Positions 1-7,791 of a DNA stretch of 47,100 nucleotides are shown here, piece by piece. This DNA comes from JAVEDQ01 sp035468175 (GTDB lineage: Bacteria; Actinomycetota; Actinomycetes; Frankiales; Frankiaceae). The translations under genes were made by a program, and so were the position numbers. The DNA lies in assembly GCA_035468175.1 (NCBI GenBank), contig DATITC010000064.1, forward strand, positions 1 to 47,100, read 5' to 3'. The first letter of the stretch is position 1. Every line of letters starts with the position of its first letter. Under the pieces are notes generated by a model that worked only from the letters and a program-made list of their open reading frames with translations, was not told the DNA's origin and made no database searches.

Positions 1-2
1 GG

Positions 3-1502
3 GGCTTCGCGTCGATCGACCCGAGCGACCTGCGCGGCCGGATGCGCTGGTGGGGCCTGTACACCCAGCGCAAGCCCGGCATCGACGGCGGCCGCACCGG
101 TTCGCTGGAGCCGCACGAGCTCGACGACGAGTCCTTCATGCTCCGCGTCCGCAGCGACGGCGGCATCCTCACGCCGGACCAGCTGCGCGCCATCGCAGAT
201 GTCTCGCAGACCTACGCCCGCGACACCGCCGACATCACCGACCGGCAGAACGTGCAGCTGCACTGGATCCGCATCGAGGACGTGCCGGAGATCTGGCGGC
301 GCCTCGAGGCCGTGGGCTTGTCGACGACGACGGCCTGCGGTGACACCCCGCGGACATTCCTCGGCTGCCCGCTCGCGGGCGAGCACGCCGATGAGGTGCT
401 CGACGGCAGCGCAGCCATCGATGCGACGTTCGAGCGCTTCACCTCCGACATCAAGGCGTTCACGAACCTGCCCCGGAAGTTCAAGACCGCGGTCTCCGGC
501 TGCCCGGATCACTGCACCGTGCACGAGATCAACGACGTCGCGTTCGTCGGCGTCACCGGGCCCGACGGCACCCCCGGGTTCGACCTGTGGGTCGGCGGCG
601 GTCTGTCCACCAACCCCAAGTTCTCCACCCGGTTGGGCGTCTTCGTCTCCGAGGAGCAGGTCCCGGACGTATGGGTCGGCGTCACGTCGATCTTCCGGGA
701 CTACGGCTACCGCCGCAGCCGCAACCGGGCCCGGCTGAAGTTCCTGATGGCCGACTGGGGCCCGGAGAAGTTCCGCGAGGTCCTCGAGAAGGAGTACCTG
801 GGCTTCCAGCTGCCGGACGGTCCGCCACCGCCGCCGCCGGTCAGCAAGCGCCGCGACCACATCGGCGTCACCGCGACGAGGAACGGCACGTTCGCCGTCG
901 GCTTCGCTCCGCGGGCGGGCCGTGTCTCCGGAACGCTGCTGGCGACGGTGGCGGACCTCGCCGACCAGTACGGCGACGGCCGCATCCGCACTACGATCGA
1001 GCAGAAGCTGGTCATCCTCGGCGTCTCGGACCCGGACGGCCTCACCGACGCTCTGGCCGAGCACGACCTGCTCGTCAAGGCGAGCGCCTTCCGCCGGGGA
1101 ACGATGGCCTGCACCGGGCTGGAGTTCTGCAAGCTCGCCATCGTCGAGACCAAGGGACGGGCGATGGACCTCGTCGAGGAGCTCGAGCGTCGGCTGCCGG
1201 ACTTCGACGAGCCGATCGGCATCAACGTCAACGGATGCCCCAACGCCTGCGCCCGCTTCCAGGTCGCCGACATCGGCCTCAAGGGGATGCTGATCGGCGG
1301 TGAGGACGGCTTCCAGGTGCACCTCGGCGGCTCGATGGGCCAGGAGGCCGCACTGGGCCGCAAGGTCCGGGGGCTCAAGGTGACCGCTGCCGAGCTGCCC
1401 GACTACATCGAGCGGATGCTCCGGCTGTACCAGGACGAGCGCACCGACGGCGAGTCCTTCGCCTCCTGGGTCCGCCGTGCTGACGAAGCGCTGCTCAAGT
1501 AG
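3..1502 (+). CDS. Ferredoxin-dependent sulfite/nitrite reductase, 5' end outside window
   Basis: Siroheme and [4Fe-4S] enzyme reducing sulfite to sulfide (or nitrite to ammonia) with ferredoxin as donor; cytoplasmic sulfur or nitrogen assimilation. The reading frame is open from base 3, so the N-terminus lies upstream and about 499 residues are visible. The cluster signature is intact: Cys codons at 1110 and 1128 (C-x5-C) and at 1236 and 1248 (C-x3-C, in NGCPNAC). The segments RWWGLYTQ, DRQNVQ and DLWVGGGLSTNP match actinobacterial NirA/SirA. The substrate cannot be decided from sequence, but the small zinc-ribbon gene that follows is a usual neighbour of sulfite reductases in actinobacteria, which favours sulfite. 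The normal downstream cysH is not here. Confidence 0.93.
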   Translation, partial: GFASIDPSDLRGRMRWWGLYTQRKPGIDGGRTGSLEPHELDDESFMLRVRSDGGILTPDQLRAIADVSQTYARDTADITDRQNVQLHWIRIEDVPEIWRRLEAVGLSTTTACGDTPRTFLGCPLAGEHADEVLDGSAAIDATFERFTSDIKAFTNLPRKFKTAVSGCPDHCTVHEINDVAFVGVTGPDGTPGFDLWVGGGLSTNPKFSTRLGVFVSEEQVPDVWVGVTSIFRDYGYRRSRNRARLKFLMADWGPEKFREVLEKEYLGFQLPDGPPPPPPVSKRRDHIGVTATRNGTFAVGFAPRAGRVSGTLLATVADLADQYGDGRIRTTIEQKLVILGVSDPDGLTDALAEHDLLVKASAFRRGTMACTGLEFCKLAIVETKGRAMDLVEELERRLPDFDEPIGINVNGCPNACARFQVADIGLKGMLIGGEDGFQVHLGGSMGQEAALGRKVRGLKVTAAELPDYIERMLRLYQDERTDGESFASWVRRADEALLK

Positions 1503-1509
1503 CACGAGG

Positions 1510-2160
1510 ATGAACCGTCTGCGTCGTCGTGTGCGGGTTGCGCTGCTCCGGGCGGCGGCTCGCGACCTGCTGGCCTCCCGGGCGATCCGCACGACCTGGG
1601 GCCGTCACCCCTCCGAGTCGGTCGACAACCAGGCGTTCGTCGGTCCGGGGGCGCTCGTCGCCCCGTGGGCGGTCGTGGGTCCCGGTGCGGTCATCGCGCC
1701 GGGCGCCGTCGTCGCTCCGCTGAGCGCGGTCGCCCCGGCCGCGATCGTCGGTCCCGGCGCGGTCCTCGCCCCGTTTACCGCAATGGCTCCTGGTTCCGTC
1801 CTGGGACCCGGTGCCGTGCTCGCTCCGCTGGTGGTCCTCTCACCCGGAGTGTTCGTCGGGCCCGGCGTGTTCATCGGCCCGGCCACCGCCATCGCGCCGG
1901 GAGTGTGGATCGGTCGCGGAGCGGTGATCGGAGCCGGGGTCGCGCTCGCCCCGGGCGTCCGCATCGGCGCTGGCGCCCAGATCGGCAACGGCGTGGCGAT
2001 CGCGCCGTCCGCTGTGGTCGAACCCGGCGCCGTCATCCCGGCCCGTACCGCCATCGGCCCCCACGCTTGCGTTCGGGGGCCGGAAGCCCCTGGGTCCACA
2101 GCGTCCGCCGCGTCTCATGCGTCCGCCGCGACCGCCGCGCTGCCCGCCGGAGCCTCGTGA
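1510..2160 (+). CDS. Protein made almost entirely of hexapeptide repeats (left-handed beta-helix)
   Basis: Function not recognised. A basic N-terminal segment (residues 1-43, rich in Arg and Ala) is followed by 24 uninterrupted hexapeptides (residues 44-187), mostly [VIL]-[AG]-P-x-[AV]-x, then a 29-residue Ala/Ser tail. Three hexapeptides make one coil in this fold, so about eight coils are predicted. Catalytic hexapeptide acyltransferases normally carry an extra N-terminal domain, protruding loops and an active-site His; here no loop interrupts the repeats and the only repeat His is in the last unit (IGPHAC). A structural or scaffold role is therefore inferred. ATG 1510 is chosen, 7 bases after the reductase stop; GTG 1477 inside that gene is the alternative. 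The stop overlaps the next gene by 4 bases. Confidence 0.8.
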   Translation: MNRLRRRVRVALLRAAARDLLASRAIRTTWGRHPSESVDNQAFVGPGALVAPWAVVGPGAVIAPGAVVAPLSAVAPAAIVGPGAVLAPFTAMAPGSVLGPGAVLAPLVVLSPGVFVGPGVFIGPATAIAPGVWIGRGAVIGAGVALAPGVRIGAGAQIGNGVAIAPSAVVEPGAVIPARTAIGPHACVRGPEAPGSTASAASHASAATAALPAGAS

Positions 2161-2345
2161 GCGAGGGCGGTGAGCGTTCGGTCCCGTTCTTCTGCCCCTA
2201 CTGCGGCGAGGAGGGCCTCGAACCGGTCGGACCGCCCGGCGGCTGGTGGTGCCACGACTGCAATCGGCGCTGGGCGTTGAAGCTGGTCGGAGCCGGTCCG
2301 CCCCCGGAGACGTCTGACGGGGCGTCGGGACTGCCGCGGTCCTGA
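2157..2345 (+). CDS. Small zinc-ribbon protein of the sulfite-reductase neighbourhood
   Basis: A 62-residue protein with two CxxC knuckles, FCPYC near residues 12-16 and WCHDC near residues 31-35, arranged as a zinc ribbon. It starts at GTG 2157, overlapping the previous stop as GTGA, which indicates translational coupling. Short proteins of this kind commonly sit directly after the sulfite reductase gene in actinobacterial sulfate-assimilation operons; their role is unknown, and a link to iron-sulfur or siroheme maturation would be a guess. Here the hexapeptide gene has come between the two. The C-terminal 20 residues are polar and look disordered. Confidence 0.72.
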   Translation: MSEGGERSVPFFCPYCGEEGLEPVGPPGGWWCHDCNRRWALKLVGAGPPPETSDGASGLPRS

Positions 2346-2461
2346 CTGCTGGAAGGCCCCAATCCGGCGTGGTCTGCGGCTTCGGACCGCTAATGGGACT
2401 GCACCCCGGCTAGAACGAGTGGCCTCGTGACACGCCGCTCCGCTCGACCAGGCCATGCTCG

Positions 2462-2893
2462 ATGGTGGAGTCTTCTGCGGTGATCGATACAGACGACATT
2501 GGGCAGCGCTGGGTCGCCTGGGTGGAATCAGGAGACGGGAGCCTCCTGGGGTTGTTTGCTCCGGACTTCCACGACCATGTGAGCGGGATGGGCCGCGAAG
2601 TCTGGCGGCAGGTCACTTGCTGGTTCGAGGAGTGCTTCGCCGACCGCCGTTGCGAGCTGCACGCCGTCATGGCCGAACAGGACCGCGTGATGCTGTGGAT
2701 GACGATCCGCGGCAGACACGTCGGAAGCACCTTCCCGTGGATGGGGAATCGCCCGCCCTCGAACGCGGACGTGACGTGGGCCCAGCTCCATGTCTTGCGC
2801 TTCGTCGACGGCTTTGCCGTCGAACACTGGGCAGTGCGCGGCGACCTGCAAGCCTTGCAGCAGATCGACTCGGCGAACGCAGAACGAGCATGA
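2462..2893 (+). CDS. SnoaL-like (NTF2-fold) protein
   Basis: 143 residues with the pattern of a SnoaL/ester-cyclase-type NTF2-like domain: an N-terminal helix with RWVAWVESGD, a mid-region RVMLWMTIRGRHVG strand pair, and a C-terminal LRFVDGFAVEHWAVRGDLQALQQI segment, in which the FxDGxxxEHW motif is characteristic. The family includes polyketide cyclases and many stand-alone proteins of unknown substrate. There is no obvious ribosome binding site before ATG 2462; GTG 2480 is an alternative start. It stands alone, 116 bases after the zinc-ribbon gene and 329 bases before the amidase. Confidence 0.75.
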   Translation: MVESSAVIDTDDIGQRWVAWVESGDGSLLGLFAPDFHDHVSGMGREVWRQVTCWFEECFADRRCELHAVMAEQDRVMLWMTIRGRHVGSTFPWMGNRPPSNADVTWAQLHVLRFVDGFAVEHWAVRGDLQALQQIDSANAERA

Positions 2894-3017
2894 GTTGACC
2901 GCATGGTTCGTCGGGCATGAGGCGACGTGGTCCCGGCGGTCCTGATCTTCCGGGACCCGGGTCCCGAAATACGGCATTCGCGTTGCCCGGGTCTGCGTCC
3001 TCGCTGACAATCCCGGA
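2894..3017. other. Intergenic stretch, no gene seen
   Basis: I see no coding signal, terminator with a T-run or repeat here. Together with the doubtful small ORF that follows, the gap between the SnoaL-like gene and the amidase is 329 bases. Confidence 0.5.
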
Positions 3018-3212
3018 GTGACCGGGCTCGCGATCGCGGGACACCCGACGCGCCGGCTTCCTCCGGCCGTGCTGGTGGGGACGATCGTCGCGTTCGGCTG
3101 CCTCGTGCCGCTCGTCGTCGTGGACGGCATCCCCGCCGGCCGACGGCGCCTCATCTGGAGACCGGCGCTGGGCTGCACACCCGACGCGGTCGGGCTCACC
3201 CGTGCCGGATAG
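3018..3212 (+). CDS. Possible small membrane protein (doubtful)
   Basis: A 64-codon reading frame with one hydrophobic stretch (PPAVLVGTIVAFGCLVPLVVV, about residues 15-35) between basic ends. A -10-like GACAAT (3006-3011) lies 6 bases before the GTG, which resembles the leaderless promoters seen elsewhere in the window. It ends inside the -10 element of the amidase promoter. No family recognised; random high-GC sequence can give such frames, so this is a weak call. Confidence 0.25.
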   Translation: MTGLAIAGHPTRRLPPAVLVGTIVAFGCLVPLVVVDGIPAGRRRLIWRPALGCTPDAVGLTRAG

Positions 3213-3222
3213 CGTCCGGACC
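3210..3222 (+). promoter_or_regulatory. Leaderless promoter (-10) of the amidase gene
   Basis: TAGCGT at 3210-3215 fits the actinobacterial TANNNT -10 element and is followed by exactly 7 bases and then GTG 3223, so transcription would start at or next to the start codon. There is no Shine-Dalgarno sequence. Confidence 0.55.
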
Positions 3223-4605
3223 GTGACGAGATCTGTACTCGGGATGGCCGAGGAGGTGCGCTCCGGCCGAACGACGGCCCGTGCGCTGACCGAACAGGCG
3301 CTGGCCCGGATAGCGGCCCGGGACGGCGACATCGGCGCGTTCCAGGTGGTGCGCGGGACGAGAGCGTTGGCGGAGGCGGACGCGATCGACCGCCGGGCCG
3401 ACCTTGAGGACCTCCCGCTCGCCGGCGTGCCGATCGCGATCAAGGACAACGTGCCGGTGAGTGGCGAGCCGATGCGTGACGGCAGCCTTGCGAGCGATCC
3501 GCGGCCGCAGTCGACGGACCATCCCGTGGTGGTCCGCCTCCGTGCGGCCGGCGCGGTGGTCGTCGGACTCACCCGGGTCCCGGAGCTCTGCGTCTTCGGT
3601 GCGACCGACTCGGCCTTCGGTACGACCCGTAACCCCTGGAACCTGAGCCTCACCCCAGGCGGGTCGTCCGGCGGGAGCGCGGCCGCGGTCGCCGCCGGGA
3701 TGGTGCCGGCCGCGCACGGCAACGACGGGATGGGGTCGATCCGCATCCCCGCCGCCTGCTGCGGGCTGGTCGGCATCAAGCCCGGCTTCGGTGTGGTTCC
3801 GTCCGAACTCGGCAACGGCTCCTGGTTCGGCCTCGCCGAGAACGGTCCGCTGACCACCACCGTCGCCGACGCCGCGCTGCTGCTGTCGGTGCTGGCCGCC
3901 GACCCGTCGCTGGCCGACTCCCCGAAGCGCACACCATCCGCACTCCGGATCGCACTGTCGCTGAAGGCGCCGTCACCGGCTACGCCCGTCGACTCCCACT
4001 TCGTCGCCGCGGCCCGCCGTACCGGCGACCTGTTGGCCTCCCTCGGGCACCAGGTTGCCGACCGGGAGCTGAAGCAGCCCCTGTCGGCGGGCCTCGCCGC
4101 GATGTCGAGCTGGTTCGCCGGCACCGAGATGGATGCGCAGCTGATGGCGGACCGGAGCCGGCTGGAGAAGCCGGTCGCCCGGCACGCCGCCGCCGGCCGC
4201 GCGCTCATCCGGGCCGGACTGCCCAAGGAGTCGAGCCGCGATGCCTGGCGGGCTGTCGCGCACCGGTTCTTCGATGACGTCGACGTCCTGCTGACCCCCG
4301 GGCTCGCCCAGGTACCCCTCCCATCGGTCCGGTGGGGGCAGCGCAGCTGGCTCCGCAACATCCGGGCCAGCAGCGGCTATGCACCCTTCGCTCAGCCCTG
4401 GAATCTGGCTGGCTGGCCGGCCATGGTGGTGCCGGCCGGGGTGCACCCAAGGCGGGGGAACCCGCTGTCGGTTCAGCTGGTCGCTCCACCCGGGGGTGAG
4501 GCGCGTCTGCTCGCCGTGGCCGCGCAGATCGAACAGCTGGCGCCGTGGCAGCGCACCTCGCCCTATTACGCGGACGACGTCGCCGAGGATCGGAGAAGCG
4601 CATGA
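3223..4605 (+). CDS. Amidase-signature family hydrolase
   Basis: Hydrolyses a carboxylic amide; the substrate cannot be read from sequence. The Ser-cisSer-Lys triad is complete: Lys74 in AIKDN, Ser148 in the glycine/serine-rich loop (GGSSGGS) and Ser172 in GSIRIP, with the family's 24-residue spacing between the two serines. At 460 residues it has the usual length of stand-alone amidases. There are no GatB or GatC neighbours, so a GatA role is unlikely. GTG 3223 is preferred to GTG 3202 because a -10 element sits 7 bases before it. The stop overlaps the TrpB2 start (ATGA), so the two proteins are probably co-produced; an amide feeding into indole or serine metabolism is speculation. Confidence 0.9.
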   Translation: MTRSVLGMAEEVRSGRTTARALTEQALARIAARDGDIGAFQVVRGTRALAEADAIDRRADLEDLPLAGVPIAIKDNVPVSGEPMRDGSLASDPRPQSTDHPVVVRLRAAGAVVVGLTRVPELCVFGATDSAFGTTRNPWNLSLTPGGSSGGSAAAVAAGMVPAAHGNDGMGSIRIPAACCGLVGIKPGFGVVPSELGNGSWFGLAENGPLTTTVADAALLLSVLAADPSLADSPKRTPSALRIALSLKAPSPATPVDSHFVAAARRTGDLLASLGHQVADRELKQPLSAGLAAMSSWFAGTEMDAQLMADRSRLEKPVARHAAAGRALIRAGLPKESSRDAWRAVAHRFFDDVDVLLTPGLAQVPLPSVRWGQRSWLRNIRASSGYAPFAQPWNLAGWPAMVVPAGVHPRRGNPLSVQLVAPPGGEARLLAVAAQIEQLAPWQRTSPYYADDVAEDRRSA

Positions 4606-5966
4606 GCAGGCAGCACAAGTTCTTGCTCGACGAGTCGGAGATGCCGACCCGCTGGTACAACATCATCCCCGACCTGCCGTCACCCCCGCCTCCGCCGCTG
4701 CATCCCGGCACGAGGCAACCGGTCGGCCCCGATGACCTCGCCCCGCTGTTCCCGATGGACCTGATCCTGCAAGAGGTGTCGGGCGACAGCTACATCGACA
4801 TCCCTGAAGAGGTTCAGGACGTCTACCGGCTCTGGCGACCCTCGCCGCTGTACCGGGCGCACCGGCTAGAGGCCGCGCTCGATACGCCGGCGCACATCTA
4901 TTACAAGTACGAAGGCGTGTCGCCGGCCGGGTCGCACAAGCCGAACACGGCGGTGCCGCAGGCCTACTACAACAAGATCAGCGGCGTCACGAAGCTGACC
5001 ACCGAAACCGGCGCCGGCCAGTGGGGCACGGCGCTCGCCTTCGCCTGCGCGGTCTTTGGACTCGAATGCGAGGTCTGGCAGGTCGGAGCCTCCTACGACA
5101 GCAAGCCCTACCGCCGCTCCGTCATGGAAGCCTTCGGCGCTGCCGTCCACCGCAGCCCGTCGGAGCTCACCGAGATCGGACGCAAGATCGCTGCTGAGGG
5201 CGCGAACCATCCCGGCAGTCTCGGCATCGCGATCAGCGAGGCGGTCGAGGTCGCGGCCCAGGACGAACGGATCCACTACGCGCTCGGCAGCGTGCTGAAC
5301 CACGTGCTGCTGCACCAAACCGTGATCGGCGAGGAGGCGCTCCTCCAGTTGCAGAAGGCAGGCGAGCAGCCCGACGTGATCGTCGGCTGTACCGGTGGCG
5401 GCTCCAACTTTGCCGGCCTCGCCTTCCCGTTCCTGCGCGAGAAGCTGGCCGGCCGGATGAACCCGACGATCCGGGCGGTCGAGCCGGCGTCCTGCCCCTC
5501 GCTCACTCGCGGCACCTACGCCTACGACTACGGCGACACGGCCGGTCTGACCCCGCTGATGAAGATGCACACGCTGGGACACGACTTCGTGCCGGACCCG
5601 ATCCACGCGGGTGGCCTGCGGTACCACGGGATGAGCCCGCTCATCTCGCACGTCTACGAGCTCGGACTGATGGAGGCGCTCGCGCTGCCGCAGACCGAGT
5701 GCTTCGCCGCGGCTGTGCAGTTTGCCCGCGCGGAGGGCATCGTCCCGGCGCCCGAACCGACCCACGCACTCGCCGCCTGTGTCCGCGAGGCCCAGCGCGC
5801 CAAGGAGACGGGGGAGCAGACCGTCATCCTCACTGCGCTCTGCGGCCACGGGCACTTCGACATGGCTGCCTATGACGCGTATCTCGGCGGTCACATGATC
5901 GACGAGGAGCTGACCGATGCGCGTTTCGCCGAGCCGCTGACCCGGCTGCCCCAGATCGACGCCTGA
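4602..5966 (+). CDS. TrpB2-type tryptophan synthase beta chain (PLP enzyme)
   Basis: PLP-dependent beta-replacement enzyme; joins indole and L-serine to give tryptophan, though TrpB2 proteins often work without TrpA and some may mainly deaminate serine. Lys113 (in GSHKPNTA) is the expected Schiff-base lysine, Glu135 (TTETGAGQWG) the catalytic glutamate, and GGGSN (265-269) the phosphate-binding loop. TrpB2 traits: 454 residues, longer than TrpB1, an N-terminal extension with EMPTRWYNIIPDLP, and the RPSPL-type segment. No trpA is nearby. ATG 4602 has GGAG about 7 bases upstream and overlaps the amidase stop. Confidence 0.92.
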   Translation: MSRQHKFLLDESEMPTRWYNIIPDLPSPPPPPLHPGTRQPVGPDDLAPLFPMDLILQEVSGDSYIDIPEEVQDVYRLWRPSPLYRAHRLEAALDTPAHIYYKYEGVSPAGSHKPNTAVPQAYYNKISGVTKLTTETGAGQWGTALAFACAVFGLECEVWQVGASYDSKPYRRSVMEAFGAAVHRSPSELTEIGRKIAAEGANHPGSLGIAISEAVEVAAQDERIHYALGSVLNHVLLHQTVIGEEALLQLQKAGEQPDVIVGCTGGGSNFAGLAFPFLREKLAGRMNPTIRAVEPASCPSLTRGTYAYDYGDTAGLTPLMKMHTLGHDFVPDPIHAGGLRYHGMSPLISHVYELGLMEALALPQTECFAAAVQFARAEGIVPAPEPTHALAACVREAQRAKETGEQTVILTALCGHGHFDMAAYDAYLGGHMIDEELTDARFAEPLTRLPQIDA

Positions 5967-6097
5967 GCGCAGGCTCGCCGGGATCAACGACTGCCTCCCC
6001 TCGGCGGAGTCGAGGTGATGGCTCTACACGGCGACCCCGACACCACGGACGACCCGATCCTGGAGGACTCCAGCTACGGCGACTCGACCCGCTCGGG

Positions 6098-7168
6098 CTA
6101 CAGATCGCCGAGCGAGGCGATCTCGATCGACCTGCAGCAGTAGTAGCGGCCGTTGCGGGTCGGTCGGTTCCAGGTGTCGAACACGGCGGCGAGGCTTCCG
6201 TCGGAGCGGCGGAACACCTCCAGCCCGCCGGGAGAGCGCTGATCGCCGACCGTCTTCCGGAGTGGACGGTCGGCCGTCTCCGTGCAGGGCCCGGCCAGCG
6301 TCGGACACCAGGCGAGGCCGATGGAATAGCCGGCTCGGTCGTAGCTGTCGCCGGAGTAGAACAGCCACCAGCCCCCGCGGCTGGCCGGAACGGCGGCAGG
6401 TTCCTCGACCACACCGCGCTGCCAAGCCTCATCGGTGCTCAGCAGGGGATGCGCTGTCCCGGTCAACGCGAGGCCGTCGGAGCTCAGCCGCTGGGACCAG
6501 AGCGTGGCGGGGCGGTGCGGCGTCGGAGCGGTGCAGCAGGTGCCGTTGGACTTCCAGAGCAGGTACAGGCCGCCGTCGGGGCTGCTCGCCAGTGCTGGAT
6601 CGATGGATCCGCCGAGGTCGGGCTGGCAGAGCAGGGGGTGGCCGAGTGCATCCCGGTACGGCCCGCCGGGTCGGGTGGCCGAGGCGACAGCGAGGCAGGG
6701 TTGGTCGCTCGCCGCGTCCGGCGCGGTGAGGTACATCAGGTATCGCCCGCCGAGGGCGCGTACCGCCGGCGCCCAGGTCCTGGCGTAGTCGGGGTCCGGC
6801 GCCGACCAGTCGGGCAGCATCGGGAAGGCGTCGGGGCCCTGGTGCCAGTGCACGAGATCGGTCGAGGTCGCGGTCGGGATACGGAAGGGTGGGGTTCCGG
6901 TGCCGAAGGCGAGATACCCGGCCGACGTGTGCGTGTCCAGCACGAAGGGATCGCCGATGTCGCCGTCGAACACCGTCGCTGCGGCACCGAGCACCGGGAG
7001 CCGTCCCGGCGCTTTGGCGGCTGAGGGTGCGGCCTTCCCGGTCGTCGAGCACGCCACGCTCAGCAGGATCGTCGTGCCGAGCAGGAGTCGGACCGCGATC
7101 CCGCGGCGCTGGGACCTGCGCTGCTCGGACCTGCGCTGCCACAGCGAGGCGGTGCCGAAGTGGGGCAT
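6098..7168 (-). CDS. GH43-like glycoside hydrolase lipoprotein
   Basis: Predicted secreted, lipid-anchored glycosidase acting on arabinan or xylan-like polymers. Arg-rich N-terminus, hydrophobic segment and lipobox (SVAC, Cys40). The five-bladed-propeller acid residues fit GH43: Asp73 in GDPFV, Asp190 in GSIDPALA and Glu255/256 in VVEEPAAV, plus a WAP motif at 133-135. The other cysteines, including an adjacent pair near the C-terminus, could form disulfides. ATG 7168 has GGGAGG just upstream. It lies downstream of the S4 gene on the same strand, with a palindrome at 7205-7218 in its own promoter region, so it may be transcribed separately. Its 3' end converges on the TrpB2 gene. Confidence 0.82.
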   Translation of the reverse strand: MPHFGTASLWQRRSEQRRSQRRGIAVRLLLGTTILLSVACSTTGKAAPSAAKAPGRLPVLGAAATVFDGDIGDPFVLDTHTSAGYLAFGTGTPPFRIPTATSTDLVHWHQGPDAFPMLPDWSAPDPDYARTWAPAVRALGGRYLMYLTAPDAASDQPCLAVASATRPGGPYRDALGHPLLCQPDLGGSIDPALASSPDGGLYLLWKSNGTCCTAPTPHRPATLWSQRLSSDGLALTGTAHPLLSTDEAWQRGVVEEPAAVPASRGGWWLFYSGDSYDRAGYSIGLAWCPTLAGPCTETADRPLRKTVGDQRSPGGLEVFRRSDGSLAAVFDTWNRPTRNGRYYCCRSIEIASLGDL

Positions 7169-7204
7169 CGCTGCCTCCCGGCGTCGCCGAGCGGTGAACC
7201 TGCA

Positions 7205-7218
7205 ACTGTCTCGACAGT
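7205..7218. promoter_or_regulatory. Palindromic candidate operator upstream of the GH43 gene
   Basis: ACTGTC-TC-GACAGT, a perfect 6-bp inverted repeat with a 2-base centre, 36 bases before the GH43 start. Size and place suit a dimeric repressor site; the regulator is unknown. Confidence 0.45.
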
Positions 7219-7259
7219 AGCCGCGGTGCCCTCGCACCGGTAGCGGGCTCTCGAGCGGG

Positions 7260-7466
7260 TCAGCCGACGGCCAGCGCGGTGTCCCCGACCCGGACCACGT
7301 CGCCTTTCGCGAGCTGACGGCCGCGGCGGGTTTCGGGTTCGCCGTTGACCGTCACATGACCGTCGGCGAGCAGTGCCTTCGCATCAGAGCCGGAGTCGAT
7401 GGCGTTGGCGAGCTTCAGGAACTGGCCGAGTCGGATCGATTCGCCGGAGATGGGGACGTCGCTCAC
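7260..7466 (-). CDS. Stand-alone S4-domain RNA-binding protein
   Basis: 68 residues that are almost entirely one S4 domain: IRLGQFLKLANAIDSGSDAK, then HVTVNGEPETRRGRQLAKGD, the typical alpha-L RNA-binding motif of YbcJ/YaaA-like proteins. These small proteins are thought to bind structured RNA such as rRNA. GTG 7466 is the only good start; CAGAAT on the minus strand 6 bases before it could be a leaderless -10. It lies 25 bases after the MerR gene on the same strand, so it may also be read from the MerR promoter. Confidence 0.85.
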   Translation of the reverse strand: MSDVPISGESIRLGQFLKLANAIDSGSDAKALLADGHVTVNGEPETRRGRQLAKGDVVRVGDTALAVG

Positions 7467-7491
7467 GCGTCGATTCTGCCCGTCCGACGAG

Positions 7492-7791
7492 TCAGCGTTG
7501 TTTGTCCCGTTCCGCGTCGAGCTCGGCCTGGAGCGATGCGACCTGCAGTTCGAGTTCGAGAATGCGGCGGATACCGACAAGGCTGAATCCGTCGGCGGCC
7601 ATGTCGGCGACCCGGGCGACGGTCGTGATGTCGGAGCGGCTGTACCGCCGCTGGCCCCCGGCGGAACGGTCGGGCCGTACGACGTGCTCGGTGTCGAGGC
7701 GGCGGAGAAAGGCCGGCTGCAGGCCGAGCATCCCGGATACCTGCCCGACGCTGTAGAGGGGGGCGAACTGGTCGTCGATCGGCAGGTCCAT
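7492..7791 (-). CDS. Small MerR-family (HspR-like) regulator
   Basis: 99-residue DNA-binding protein. Residues 12-55 form the MerR helix-turn-helix and wing (PLYSVGQVSGML, RPDRSAGGQRRYS), followed by a helix (SLVGIRRILELELQVASLQAELDAE) that makes a short antiparallel coiled coil. There is no effector domain and no metal-binding cysteine, as in HspR. No dnaK or clpB is nearby, so HspR itself is not claimed. ATG 7791 is supported by AAGGGA 6 bases upstream. A minus-strand promoter (TTGCAA, 18 bases, TACAAC) lies about 165 bases further up. Confidence 0.8.
   Translation of the reverse strand: MDLPIDDQFAPLYSVGQVSGMLGLQPAFLRRLDTEHVVRPDRSAGGQRRYSRSDITTVARVADMAADGFSLVGIRRILELELQVASLQAELDAERDKQR

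Noticed and set aside
1605..2099. Antisense open frame rich in TAPG repeats
   Set aside because: It is the mirror of the hexapeptide gene; the repeat comes from the sense strand's codon pattern.
2667..4361. 564-codon minus-strand open frame over the amidase
   Set aside because: High-GC shadow frame with no family resemblance; the plus strand has a complete amidase with its triad.
6018..6143. Possible 41-codon ORF after trpB2 with an AGG-like site
   Set aside because: Its last 46 bases lie over the 3' end of the GH43 gene on the other strand and there is no family support; too short to trust.
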